Origin: Tipula vernalis
Lineage: Eukaryota; Arthropoda; Insecta; Diptera; Tipulidae
NCBI GenBank assembly: GCA_958295665.1
Contig: OY282560.1
Coordinates: 257,405,368-257,469,367 of the forward strand
Length of the DNA: 64,000 nt
Direction: 5' to 3'
The notes under the pieces are model-generated. The model searched no databases. It had not been told where the DNA came from and worked only from the letters and a program-made list of their open reading frames with translations. Below are positions 23,991 through 35,759 of this stretch, one piece after another; position 1 is the first letter of the stretch, and every line of letters starts with the position of its first letter. Both the position numbers and the translations under genes were made by a program.

Positions 23991-24181
23991 CATTTAGTAA
24001 GTATCATAATCAAATGTATATTCCCAGCTTGGCACAAATAGTTCATAACGCAATGTACACCCATGTTAGTAAAATAAATTCGCTTTATTTTCATATACAA
24101 AATATGAACTCCAGCTGAAATATGTAGTTTTTTTTTATTCAGCCGGGAAAAGGTTAAATAAAGGTTAAAAAATCCAAAACC

Positions 24182-24594
24182 AATAACATAAACTTATTAG
24201 GAAACTATACGAGAAGCGTTTATTTTCTATATACATACATATCTAGCATAATGTTTTTTATTTATTTGTTGCAAACTATCACAAATTTTGTATGAATTGA
24301 TGGACGTACTCATACATAAAAATTGTAAATACAAAAAATAAACAAAAATAAAAGTAGTGAGAAATGCGAATTTTTGTTAGATTTGTTTTTTAAATTTTTA
24401 TACTCGTAGAGCATACTCAATTCAAAGTCAAACGCAAATCAAGAAGAAGTAAAAGGTAAGAAGAAATTAACAGCAGAGAGTCTGATTTAAAGGGATTAAG
24501 AAGATAAGGTTATTACAGTTCTACTGTAGTTTCCATTTATTGTTGTTGTTTTTTTATTTTTTGAAAATAAATGTTCATTAGACGTCTCGGTATT
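24182..24594. other. No feature seen
   Basis: AT-rich spacer between the foldback element and the next dispersed repeat. Confidence 0.4.
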
Positions 24595-24780
24595 ACATCG
24601 TTTTTGGTTAAACCGTCTGGGATGTAGAGAGACCACAGACAGATAGACTCACAGACAGAAAACATTATTTCGAAACCCACTTTTTTGGACTCAAGGTACC
24701 TCAAAACAGATAAATCTCCAACAATCTCAAGGCCCAACATTTTCATTATTACTATACTTTATTTAACTTACGTAAAAGAA
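24595..24780. repeat. DINE/mini-me-like repeat, Jockey insertion target
   Basis: Shares GGTTAAACC, ATTTCGAAACCCACTTTTTT and TACTATACTTTATTT with the copy at 15.07-15.31 kb, but its GACT/GACA microsatellite is short and interrupted. It ends in ACGTAAAAGAA, which is repeated on the far side of the Jockey element. Confidence 0.6.
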
Positions 24781-24849
24781 TTTTTTTTTATTTTTTTTTA
24801 TTTAAAATAAATTTTATTTATTTATTTTATGTAATTACAATCTTGTCTC

Positions 24850-27677
24850 CTGGACTAATGAGCAATTTGTTTCTGACTTAATTTACTAACTTAAATTAGT
24901 CTATGGATTCTTCCCATTGGCGTTCCATAGTGTTTGGTAAATTGAAGTTAACCACATCTTTGTAGTGGATTTTAGTTCAGCACAATGCTGCTTAAACTGA
25001 CAATCACACCAGCTCAAAAGGTTTGGTTCTTTTAAGTCTGCGTACTAAATTCGTGATGCTTAGGAGCCGAGTTTCCTCAATGTTCACATGTTGGCGGAGC
25101 CTTTCTTCATGTCTCCGTGCTTTTTCCTGGATTTAATTTAAGATGAGGTTCATTTTAAGGTCCCTATGAAGCTCATTGTTCCTGACATACCAAGGTGCAT
25201 CAACGATGTTCCTTAATACTATATTCTTTGGATGATATTTACGTTGCTCTGTTTGGTACAACCCCAAAGCTGAATACCATAAGTCCAAATCGGTTTCAAT
25301 ATTTGCTTATAAAGTAGAAGCTTGTTGTATGTTGATAAAGAAGAGTTCCTTCCCATCAGCCAATACATTTTTCTGTATTTAAGTCTTAATTATTCACTTT
25401 TCTTCTTGACGTGTGCTTTCCATCGTAGTTTAGTATCCAGAGTCATGCCGAGATACTTAGCTGTGTTCGCATGCGGTATTATTTCCCGATTTATGGTAAT
25501 CGGAATATGTTCGAATTGTCTGTTTGTAAAGTTGATGTGAACTGATTTAGCTTCAATTAGTTTTATTCTCCATCTTTTTGTCCATTTATATATTTGAGTT
25601 ATAGCTGATTGTAACTTCTGTGTTGATTCTTCGTTGCATTTTCCAACAGCTAAGATCGCCGTATCATCTGCAAAAGTTGCCACTGTGTTGTTTTGTAATG
25701 TAGGATGATCATAAGTGTATAGTAGGCATAAAACCGGCCCTAATACACTTACTCTGCGGAATTCTTGCATTGATTTCTTTCAATTCAGAAAATGTATCAT
25801 CTAACTTAATCCTGAAGAACCTATCTTTCAAGTAAGATTCCAGCATCTTAGCAAATTGCATTGGTAGAAGGTTCCTTAACTTGTGGTTAAGTTTTTCATG
25901 CCACACTCTATCAAACGCTTGTGCAACGTCTAGAAATACTGTTGAACAGACTTTTTTCTCCTCTAATGCTTTCTCAATTATACTGGTTATTCTGTGTACT
26001 TGATCAATTGTTTAGTGTTAGTTGCGAAAATTGAACTGATGATTTGGGATCAAGTTTTTACTCTCGATTATTGGATTTAATCTTTTTACCAGAAGCTTCT
26101 CAAAGAGTTTGGACATGACTGGCAATAGCGAAATTCGCCTATAAGACGATGCTATGTGTGGTGGTTTCCCAGGTTTTGGGATCCTAATTAGTTCTGCAAT
26201 TTTCCTTAAGCTTGGTACATATTTGATTCTAAATGCTGCATGTATAAGATTGGTGGGTTTCACCAGAGCTTCCCTTGGTAGTTCTTTTAAGATCTCTGCA
26301 GTAATAAGATCGTACCCAGGAGCTTTCATCGTATTCATATTAGCTTTTATCTCACGCATGACTTCTTTTGGTGTTGTGGGTAGGATTTCTTTACTATCTT
26401 GCACAGCTTGTTCAGTTATTATCTCGGCTTCCAAAGTTTGGTCTTCATGTGGCTGGAATATTTTTTCGAGGTGTTCAGCAAATTCTCGACCTTTGTCTTC
26501 ATTATTTTTAGCCCATTTCTCATCTGCTATTTTTATTGGGGGAATCTGCATTATTGGTCTTTTGATTCTTTTGGTTGCCTTCCAAAGAGAATAATCAGTA
26601 CTGTTATCATTAGTTAATTTTCTTAAATAGTTGCTGATTGATTCATCTTTCAATTCTTTGATCTCTGTTCTTAATTGTTGAGTGAGATTGTTCAAATGAG
26701 TTTTATCTTGGAGGGCCCTTGTTTGTTGCCATACTCTTCTCGCTCTTCTTTTTTCTGCGAGGAGTTCCCTAATTTCCATAGAGTAGTTGTTTCCCTTGAT
26801 TTTCGTTTTAATTTCAGGAGTATTTTCCCAAGCTGATTGCTGTGTATCGTTTATAAATTTGTGAACTTCTTTGTCTAATTGTTCTTCGGTCTTTAATGGA
26901 ACTTTTTAATGGAACTATTAAGGTAATTTTTTCTTTTAACGATAGTCTAAAGTATGCCCAATTAATGTGATTATTTACTAGGAATGGGTTTCTTTCTTTC
27001 TTAATAATTTTTTCACTTAACGTTAGAATTATTGCTGAATGATCAGAGTTTAAGTCGTGGCTTTCATCTACTTGTACATAATTTACAGATATTTTCTTTA
27101 TTATGAAGAAATCAATCAGATCTGGTACTTTGTTTGGATCAGTTGGCCAGTAGATTGGTTTTTCAGTTGAGAGGGCTTCACAACTGCATTTTCTGATAGC
27201 TTTTAGAAGTTCTTTACCCTTAGTCGTTGTTAATCTGGATCCCCAGTGGACATTTTTTGCATTAAAGTCTCCTCCAAGTACAAATCGTTTTCCTAATTTA
27301 CTGAGGAACTCGAGATAATCTTTTTCTTTCATTGAGTGCTTCGGTGGGCAGTAAATACTAGCAATACAAATAGAACTACTTTTGGATTTGACAATAACAG
27401 CAGTTGCTTGTATTTCTTCCGTTTCATATTTTAACTCCTCATAGTGATGAATACTATTTCTAATTATAACAGCACTACCTCCTTTAGCAGTGTTTCCAGG
27501 GTGAATAGTGTGATATATTTGATGATTTTTAAATTTAAAGATTGATTGTCTAGTGAAATATGTGTCCGTGATGAGACATACATCGATTTTTTCTGTGTCC
27601 AGGACCACTTGCAGTTCTTGTTGATGTTGCATCAGTCCATTGGCATTCCAACATAAGATTCTAAGATCATTGGCCAT
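24850..27677 (-). pseudogene. Jockey ORF2 (endonuclease-reverse transcriptase), broken
   Basis: Starts MANDLRILCWNANGL at 27677, a standard Jockey APE-endonuclease start, overlapping the end of ORF1. The endonuclease (27677 to about 27000) has GGSAVIIRNSI, FVLGGDFNAKNVHWGS and NSDHSAIILTL, i.e. the catalytic Asp-Asn and Asp-His motifs. RT follows in 26779-26018 (MKAPGYDLITAEILK, IRIPKPGKPP, YRRISLLPVMSKLFEKL) and 25770-25390 (TVATFADDTAILAV with FADD). Breaks occur near 26880 (a duplicated 'TTTAATGGAACT' stretch), 26015 and 25750. The C-terminal tail is readable with stops to about 24850. Confidence 0.85.
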
Positions 27678-29214
27678 TTTTCTGTTTAGGGATGGCTCCC
27701 TTAGTGCTGTACTCTAGTTTATGTAATCGCTCATCAAATGTATTTAGTCTGCTTAAAATTAATTTAAGTGTTTGACTTATATCGTCATTTTGAGCAGTTT
27801 TTCCTGGATTTCCGTTGCTCATCATTACTTGAGCATAAGTCATTTTACCAAATTGTCCTTGCATCTTAACCGCTTGCTTCTTGAATAAACTAGGATTTTT
27901 AGCAATCAAGTTCTTATTTTTGATATTTTGCAGTTCAATAGCAACGCTGCATCCTCTGTAGTTAGCCGGATGGTTTTCTGCACAGTGAACACATTTAGGT
28001 TGAACATTTTGGGCTTTTACACAATCTTTGGTATGATGTTTACCTAAACATTTGACACACCTGGGTTCCCTGTTGCAATATTTTTATGATTGTCCATAGG
28101 CTTGACATTGTTTACATTGTGGTATAAGCTTAGATCTTCTTAGAGGCTGAATAACCACTTTGCACCCCAAGATGTACTTAATTTGATAAATTTTTCCGAT
28201 ATCTTCATCAGTATCGAAGGTCAACATAAATGTTGAGAGGTAATTTGGCTCTCCGTTTTAGCTTAATCGATGCTTCAGTTGCCTTAAATCCTTTTGCTTT
28301 CAGGTCATCAATTATTTAGTCTGGTTTACACGTAGAGTGTAAGTTTTTAGCCATGACCCTAATTGGTCTGGTTTGTTTATCTTCAAACGTGTGCCAAGCA
28401 CGTTTTCTTCATTTAACATTTTTGTCATTTTTCTGTATGTTTCAGCATGTTCTAAGTTTATTTTGATGGTGTTTCCATTCATCACCTTTGCATTAAACTT
28501 ATCAGTAGCAGTTATAGTTTTTATTTTCTCATAGAGTACATCGTAGTCTTTGACTTCATCTATTACTATTGGTGGTGGTGGAGGTATTTTTTTTGGTTGT
28601 TTCTGGATAATATTTGGAACAATATCCTTTAATTGAGGTGGGGAGGGCGTATTATTCCGTCTCCTTTTGTTTCTCCCACCTTTAACTCTAACTCACTCAG
28701 TTTCTCGAGCTAATTCTTCTTCATCCGTATGATACTCTTGTGGAGTTGTATTCTGGTTAGGAGTAGAATCGATGTCGTCCTTTGGCTTAAGAGCTTAAAC
28801 TTCGTTTTCAAGCGTCTTCATACGCTCCTTCATCCATGCAATTGTAACATTCAGTTGCTTATTTATATTGTTGGCTTCAAGAATGCATTATTAGCTTTTC
28901 ACAATTCATTGTGAAGCTTTTCTTCGTCTGTAGAACGAGTGTTGTGGCTGCTGGCCCCAATGGAGGGACTACCGCTTCTTATCGGAGAATACGCCATTGT
29001 TACTCCAATGGAAGGGATGTGAATTATCCTTTTCTGTTTCACTCAATTGAGCTTGTTTATTCACCAACATGTCTTGGGATTGGTTAAAATAACTGTAGTT
29101 TAGCAATGGCTGGTCTCCCCCAGAATCCATGAGATCGACCTCCGAAGAGGGCGGATTTTCCTGAGCAACAGGTGTACCACCTGGGGTATTAGTTTCCATA
29201 TTTGTTCTGCTCAC
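27667..29214 (-). pseudogene. Jockey ORF1 (gag-like), broken
   Basis: Starts MSRTNMETNTPGGTPVAQ at 29214. A damaged middle follows, then two CCHC knuckles read in one frame at about 28075-27940 (RCVKCLGKHHTKDC and KCVHCAENHPANYRGC), and finally 27909-27667, ending KGAIPKQKNGQ. Zinc knuckles near the C terminus are standard for Jockey gag proteins, which bind element RNA. Multiple frameshifts lie between 28970 and 28080. Confidence 0.8.
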
Positions 29215-29408
29215 TGCTCATTTATAGTGTACTACACTCGCCTCTAGTATTTCGCCGATGCTTCACATCGTTGCCCGGGTGCTACCACGTGGAGGTATAC
29301 TAGACACATTTGGTGGTTTCTACATAGTTGCAGCGTTGGAATATAGACCACGAGATACATGGCTATAGACGGTCAACCCTATTGCGACGTGCCCAACACG
29401 TAAAAAAA

Positions 29409-31149
29409 ATAACTAACTATTTATACAAATAAAAAAAAACAGAGGGATTGATTCCCAAAATATTATGATAAACTTAAAGGTGATTGACCAATGAATGATA
29501 GTGCTACCATTGAAATTTTGTAGGTCTCATTTGTCTGATTGCAGCTCAATTAAAATAAATTTTATGTGTATAATTCAAAATTAAAACTAACTCAACCAAA
29601 CAAATTTAAGCTAACCGAACTCATGCCGCAACAAAATTTATAAGGCATTCCTTTCTATTTATTATATTATTTCATTTTTGCATATGAAGAGTTTAAATGC
29701 ATTTACTAACTCTACACGAATCATATAGTTTAAATTTAAATTAGAAATTTCAGTTCGTACTATTAGAAGTATACTCCAAGTAATACTCCATATGTAATTT
29801 AAGACATTTGTGGCAGAACGCCCTAAAGTAAAAAAGTTATAGATTCTCTTGATTGATCGATGAACATGGCGCTGTAAAATGCATTCCTACAATTCTCTTA
29901 TGCACTACTCTCTTATAAATTCAAATTAGTAGCTATATACAAAATAATTAAAATTGGAATTGTGGTTAAAGTTTTGTTCGTTTTTTGAATTTAATTTCTA
30001 CGATTTTAATGTAAAACATACAAAATAATTTGACTGCATAATTTGTTTTCGATTCTTCTTATCTTACATTTATGGATATCTAAAATAAAAAAATTAAACG
30101 AAACGAACATACATATGTGAAATAATTTTCATTTATAAATTTAATAAATAAAACAAATATCTGTACAACTTATTATGGAAAAACAATGGGATATGTCTTC
30201 TACATACACAAATCGAAAAGATTTTGTGTTTTTTACCACCCACGACTTCCCACAGCAGGGATAGCTTGGGAGGATGATTAAAATAAAATAATAAAAACAA
30301 CAATAAAATTATAAAAAATAAAAGCTCGATTCGTACATATTTGTGATATTACTTTGATTAAATTAGCATGTTTGTGATGAATATTTTAATATTTTCGTAC
30401 GGAATTTAAAATTTTGAAGCTAAACTTTTAAAATAAAAGAAAAAAAATTGTTTTTTCTTGTTGTGTAGAATGACAATCAAGATTTTGAACAATTGTGATT
30501 ATGAAGATTAAAAGCTTTCTCCCGCTTAGTTGTTGTTGGGGTGATAATAAATAATTTCACACTGATTTAATTATTGACAGATTTTTATAATCTGTAGAAG
30601 ATGATGAAGAATTTATATATATTTTGTTTTTGTATTGGAAGTAGATAAAAATGTAAGAACATCAGTTCATTAGTTACGGGGGCGCCAAGTCATTGATGTA
30701 TTAAAATTTATTACCTAAATTACAATTAAGTTTACAGGAATACCATGAATAACGCTGTTATGTGGCACTGGAATTGGAATTGTTGGTCAATTTTTCACAA
30801 CAACAAATTCTCGTTAGGAATTTGATTTGCTTTTAAATGTGGGTAGCATTTTGAAACTTATTAAATGACATACAATTCTTGTTTACATCAAGCGTATAGT
30901 AAATATTTTTTCAAACAATTTCAAAAATTATTAATATACAAAAAAATATACTGAATTTGACAGGGAAAATTAAATCGGGAGCCCACATAAAGGTCGAATT
31001 ATACTACCGTTTCCTTTCAGTTCATACCAGTGGCGTAGTCTGGTTTTTGGAGGTAGGGAAGCACTTGACGTTAGGTAGTTCCGAGCTTGATCCCATTTGC
31101 TAAAAAACAATTGATTAATTATAATCCAACAATTAGGATCGCAGACCAG
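29409..31149. other. No feature seen
   Basis: AT-rich DNA. CCAGTGGCGTAGTCTGG at 31028 looks like a hAT-type terminal word, but I found no convincing partner. Confidence 0.4.
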
Positions 31150-31275
31150 AACACTATTGTTGTTTTCCCTGTGAATTGAGAATTGATTTATTATGACTTT
31201 TTTAGAATATTTTGATATTAGTTTTTCAAGAGCATACTGTAGCAATCGACACCGTATGCTTTGGAAAACTAATAC
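31150..31275. repeat. Partial copy of the 35.4-kb hairpin repeat
   Basis: GAATTGATTTATTATGAC and the following 80 bases, including the TTTTGATATTA and ATACTGTAGC words, match 35420-35500 at reduced identity. Only one arm of the hairpin is evident here. Confidence 0.45.
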
Positions 31276-31975
31276 CTAAACAGTCTAAAAGTGTCAGAAT
31301 GTTGCCATGAGAGATATTTGTTAATTGGATTTCTCTATTTTGTATTGGATTTTTATTTGAAATGAATCAGTTTCGTTCGTTTCTTATTTAAAGAATAACT
31401 TTGTACTTCGGATACATCGAATCTTGAGTCGAATACGTTCGAATCGAATTCACCAATACCCTCGCAGATTAAAACTGTTGTGTGCAGTTTCATTGATATT
31501 TTTTTATTTATTTCTATAAAATTATACAACTTTTGCAACTTTGTACTTTCGATAAATTACACACAGATACAGACAATATATTTGCAACTCGAAAAAACGA
31601 ATACAATCAACTTTGTTTTTATCGAACACCTACCAGTTTAACGAAACTTTTAGTGTAACGAATTTAGTTTAACAACGAATTTTTATTCGCTAAACTGGAA
31701 GTTTTATTATAAGGAAATGCCCTGTGTACTAACCAAATGAGTAAGGAAAGAAGGAGTCTCCTTCGAGGTTTATTTTAACTCTAATATAAAGTAAAATCTA
31801 TTAAGTTTGGGTGGCCACAAATGAACATGTAAAATTGCCAGCCATCCGACGCCAACCTTGGAAATTACCATCACTGCACCTTGTGAAAATCTATCATTGC
31901 AAACTTCTGCTAGTGCCTCCATTTTGTTTATATATGTGACTATCCAAAAACTAAATCTTATAAAATAGAAAAGTA
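31276..31975. other. No gene; terminal-repeat-like words only
   Basis: AT-rich. Around 31570-31720 there are CGAATTT/AAACGAA words and CTGGAAGTTTTATTATAAGG, vaguely pogo/Tigger-like, but not enough for a call. Confidence 0.35.
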
Positions 31976-34459
31976 ATGACTACCAGTCAGCAAAAATTAG
32001 GGGTATTTCAGACGGAACACAGTGTCATTACTAAGCAAATATCTAGATTAGCAAAATATTTTCGACAGTTACAGCCTAGTTCAGATATTTTTGGTATATC
32101 TATTCGTCAAAAACGTACAAATAAATTGTTAAAAAAAATGTTGATGAAGTGGAATGGGAAATATTTTTTATAAGCCATGATGAAGCCTTGGAAATTCATA
32201 TATTCGAAGACATTTAATATGAATTTAAATAAACGGAGTCGAAAGGCAAGCATTAATGATACAGATTCATCATTATTTGATACCACAATGAATTCTGAAA
32301 GGTCTATACAAGTGAAACTGACAAAAATTAATGTTCTTCCTTTTAGCGAAGAATACACGGAATGGCAGTTATTCTATGACTTTTATATGGGCACTTTCCA
32401 CGAAAATACGTCGCCAAAAGTTTCAATATCTGAACGGTTTACTACGGTTTCTGAACTAACTTTCGGAAACTACTACATAATTCAGACGAAATTATTAGAT
32501 AGCTGCGAGCATTAGGAGGAAACTGAGCAGCTTGATTCTTGACTCATTATTATGCTACTCAATAAAGTCATGCGATGTACAAAAGACGTGCAATGTAGAT
32601 TTTCCAACTATTAACGATTTTTTAAAATTCTTAGGCAAAAGATCAGATGCCCTGGAATCCCGTAAGTCAGAAAGTAGAAGGACTTTTCCAAATTCTAATG
32701 GAACACTTTTACGATCGTTTGCAATCTTTTCGGTAAAATGTGATGTTTGCGATTCTTACGATCATTTTTTGTATCAGTGTAAAAAGTTCGCGAATAATTC
32801 GATTAACTAGCGGAGAAACGATAATTAGGAATCAAAGCATTGCTTTAATTGCCTCTTGGACAGCTGCTCAGTATACCAATATAAATCAAAAAGAAAGTGT
32901 CAAATATGTACAAAGAAGCACCATACATTGTTACACTTAAATCCAACCGAGTCTAAGTTAACCGCACCAGGCATCGGATGTGTTATCAAGGAAATCTGAA
33001 TACAAATTAATTAGTACAATCAATGCCACCAACGGCGTTGCTTAATGTAAAGGATTGGTGTGGAAATAGGGTTACATACAAAATCCAAATCCAATCCAAC
33101 TCTTGTTTATCTCGGAAGCCTGTATGAATCGGGAAAGTCGGGCAGACTCCAAAAAGGGGGTTACATCAATCCAGATGACCAGCCTAAACAACTACAACTC
33201 AGAATTTCACGTCGAAGTAACTGCTGCACTTCCACCACCAACACCACACCAAAACGGCTTAAGTCTATTGAATGGCATTGAATTAGTTGATCCCGAAACA
33301 AATAAATCAAACACAATAGACATTTTATTGGAGTCAGATGTAATTTTGCAAATTTTAGGCTATGGTAAAATTCCAAATAATAAAGGTCAAATTATCATCC
33401 AATAGACCTTATTTGGATGAGTTTGGTTGGACGCCAAGGTGATATTCGAACCATCGCTTTTCATTGTCTACAATATCAAAATATTCAGCTAATGTCAATA
33501 TTGACAAACAGTTGAGAGCCTTTTGGGGAATTGGAGGAAATTTCAGAGCCATCCAAATAGACGAATGACGACGAGGAAATTGAAATCTAGTTTGTTGCTA
33601 ATACGAGGTTGCCGTTTGAGGAACCCAAACCGACCCTAGGCACATCGCTCAATTTAACAATTAGCAGGTTGCGCGCCAAGGGGAGAAAATTTGTCAAAAG
33701 CGTAGAATATCAAAAGATATATAAATCGTTCATGCAGAAATTTATTGAACTTGGACATTTGGTGAAAATTAGTACAGAGAGGGTTACCCAAGATACTTGT
33801 GTATTTTTACCACATCACGGTGTTTTAAAAGAAAATAGCATCAGCACGATGCACCAGCCAAACCCGGATCGACCGCTTCGCTCAATGATGAACTCCTAGT
33901 TGGACAAACAATACGATCAAGTATCTTCGAAATAATTTTGCGATTTCTGGAACATGTCTTTCTCACGAGTTCAGATATTGTCAAGATGTACAGGCAAATT
34001 TAATTGAATGATGAAGATCAGGAAAACCAATGTACGTACAGAACCTGGTCACTTATGGTACCGCTTCTTCCCTGTTCTTAGCAACAAGGGTTATGAAGGA
34101 ACTATTCAGACTAAACCAAAATACATACCCGGCTGCCGCAACTTTACTTAATGCTAACGAGGTATTTTGAAGAACTGATGACTGTGACCAACGATTTGAG
34201 GGAAGCAATAACTATGAAAGATGATATAACTAAAACCCTGAAGGCTGCGGGAATGCACTAAAGTGACTGAGTGATGTTAAAAAAGAGAAAAAAATTGAAT
34301 GAATTTCAAAACAGTGAATTATTCAAAACAGTGAACTATCAAAAGTTTTATTTTTCTTGGAAACAAACGCACAGGTTAAACTTCTGGATTATACCAATAT
34401 CGACCATCGAAAGTTACCTGGCTTCATTAGTGATTTTTAATGAAAACTTTCACATATAA
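31976..34459 (+). mobile_element. BEL/Pao LTR retrotransposon relic (internal region)
   Basis: A decayed gag-pol in the order of BEL/Pao elements. Gag: frames 31976-32173 and 32177-32515 (LTKINVLPFSEEYTEWQLFYD), with a zinc knuckle CDVCDSYDHFLYQC at about 32740. Protease region: NGIELVDPETNKSNTIDILL, like the Pao 'L.laDP.f...ID.LLGaD' segment. RT: VFLPHHGV (33.8 kb), SLNDELLVGQ, TSSDIVKMYRQI (33.9-34.0 kb) and TYGTAS...FLATRVMKEL (34.05-34.1 kb). The catalytic DD pair is not preserved. No flanking LTRs, integrase or envelope were identified. Many frameshifts. Confidence 0.75.
33609..34270 (+). pseudogene. BEL/Pao reverse transcriptase remnant
   Basis: The open frame 33609-33899 ends in the RT entry segment (LGHLVKISTERV, then VFLPHHGVLKE). 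The following 350 bases, read across frameshifts, carry the palm Asp region (SSDIVKMYRQI), the TYGTAS block and a degraded region where YVDD would be (EELMTVTND). This is a dead fragment of the enzyme that would copy the element's RNA. Confidence 0.7.
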
Positions 34460-34495
34460 ATACCACACATACACGACATCTCTTTCCAGGACTAC

Positions 34496-34881
34496 GGACC
34501 AATAGTCGGGTTAATTGTTCTTTTACCTATTTTTTAACAGTGTACAGGGTGAATTCAAATATTGTACTAAAAAGTTGGGTAAAATATGAAAAAACCGTTG
34601 TTTTTAATTTTTTCATGTTTCACTGGTTTTTGTTAAAATTTTCGCGTTTCCATTATATGTATTAAATGTACGTACAGGTAATAAACGAATGAAAAGCAAT
34701 AAAAATATTTGACGTTTTTTCTTTGCACCTAATAGCCAGTGATTTCAACCTTTCAAATCATAATTTGTACCCATCAAACCAGTTTTACTTCTAGAGAATT
34801 GGTACGCCAATTGAGGTAAATTTGTACTAAAATTAAAATTTATTATGCTAAATGATTTACCCGGCTATTGGTCCAGCCTGG
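34496..34881. mobile_element. MITE with CCAGG ends
   Basis: A 386-bp element whose left end contains GGACCAATAGTCGGGTTAAT and whose right end, read on the minus strand, gives CCAGGCTGGACCAATAGCCG then GGTAAATCATTT. The inverted similarity covers about 32 bp. The interior is AT-rich and non-coding. No clear target duplication. Confidence 0.65.
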
Positions 34882-35189
34882 GTTGTGAAAAACTAACTCA
34901 TGTACGTTTCCAGACATTTAGTTTTTTCTGATATCTTTATGTTAAGGAACGATCGTATGGTTGTAGAATATAAGGCAATCGATGAAGATAATTTTATGCA
35001 GTGTAATATTTCATCGAGAAATAATCAAACGTTATTTTAGTTCCCTTTTGGAATTTTGTTTCAATTAGTTTTTTACATTTAGAGCGAGTAAATAGTTCAA
35101 TTTTTTTAGAAAATGATTTTATTCGCTCTCCAGCCAATATGAAAATTTTAAAGATCATGTGTTGAAGCATATTAGCATTTTGAGTTAGA

Positions 35190-35290
35190 ATTATAAGGAA
35201 TCAGTGCTTCCATTGCTTCCAAAGACGCTACGCCCCGTTAGAATTATAAGGAATCAGTGCTTCCCTTGCTTCCGAAGGCGTTACGCTCCT
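35190..35290. repeat. Short direct duplication
   Basis: GAATTATAAGGAATCAGTGC TTCC occurs twice, 52 bp apart, each followed by a TTGCTTCC(A/G)AAG(A/G)CG(C/T)TACGC segment. A recent local tandem duplication of about 52 bp. Confidence 0.8.
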
Positions 35291-35378
35291 GGTTCATACA
35301 TATTTTGTGTGATACAAAGATATATAGTTTACAGGCAGGAAATAAGCAAACGTCAAGCGTGGAATATTCTATGGGAAA

Positions 35379-35706
35379 AACTATGGGGCACTATTCTGGT
35401 TTGACCAGCGATTTGGGAATTGATTTATTGTGACGTTTTAGTGTATTTTGGTATTATTTTTTCCAAAGCATATACTGTGACGATTGGTATTTTGCTCAGA
35501 TTTTAGGAAAAACTAATTTCCAAACATATTTTTAGGGAAAAATAAACAACTAAATTGCTAAGAATTAGAACTACTTTTTCCCAAAATTTCTACAATATAC
35601 TAATCGCCACAGTAAGCTTTGTAAAATATAATATCAAAATACACTAAAACATTACTATAAATAAATTCCAAATTCCATCGGAAAACCAGAAAAGTGCCAC
35701 AGGGCT
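35379..35706. mobile_element. Hairpin MITE
   Basis: A 328-bp foldback. The left arm runs from GGGGCACTATTCTGG through TTTTAGTGTATTTTGGTATT and ATATACTGTGACGATTGGTAT. The right arm is the reverse complement at lower identity, ending CCAGAAAAGTGCCACAGGG. Each arm is about 120 bp with a 90-bp loop. A single-arm relative is at 31.15-31.28 kb. Confidence 0.65.
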
Positions 35707-35759
35707 GATTCTTAAAAAAAACAATAAAAAGTTCAAAAAATATTTTTATTTTAGTGGGA

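Larger units (their letters stand above)
20363..24181. mobile_element. Foldback-type composite element, copy 1
   Basis: A 3.8-kb unit also present at 37581-46364. Two arms in opposite orientation (about 20990-21900 and 23130-24060) consist mostly of 108-bp tandem repeats and share distal ends: TATACATTTGAATACGATAC at the left matches TATACATTTGATTATGATAC read from the right. The middle holds a small hairpin MITE and a fragment of LINE RT. No transposase is encoded. Long inverted repeats with internal tandem repeats recall FB/Galileo foldback elements, but the superfamily is not shown by the sequence. This copy has lost part of the right arm found in copy 2 (41.4-42.2 kb) and lacks copy 2's three nested insertions. 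Confidence 0.75.
24781..29397 (-). mobile_element. Near full-length Jockey-clade LINE
   Basis: A 4.6-kb non-LTR element with gag-like ORF1, overlapping ORF2 (endonuclease and RT), a short 3' region and an A-rich tail (T-rich at 24781-24830 on the plus strand). An 11-bp direct repeat, ACGTAAAARAA, flanks it (24770-24780 and 29398-29408, one mismatch), indicating an intact insertion with both ends preserved. Frameshifts and stops in both ORFs show it is now inactive. Confidence 0.85.

Noticed and set aside
24182..24594. Foldback copy 1 as an insertion into the DINE-like repeat
   Set aside because: The repeat ends at 20362 and a different part resumes only at about 24595, with 400 bp of unrelated DNA in between and no target duplication.
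26154..26594. 146-codon plus-strand ORF
   Set aside because: It is the antisense shadow of the Jockey reverse transcriptase.
31028..35288. A hAT element bounded by CCAGTGGCGTAGTCTGG and CGTTACGCTCCTGG
   Set aside because: The inverted similarity is too weak, there is no 8-bp duplication, and no hAT transposase lies between.
31150..35500. 31.15 kb and 35.4 kb matches as LTRs of the BEL/Pao relic
   Set aside because: The 35.4-kb copy is one arm of a self-complementary hairpin and the match is only about 110 bp, so a shared MITE family is the better reading.
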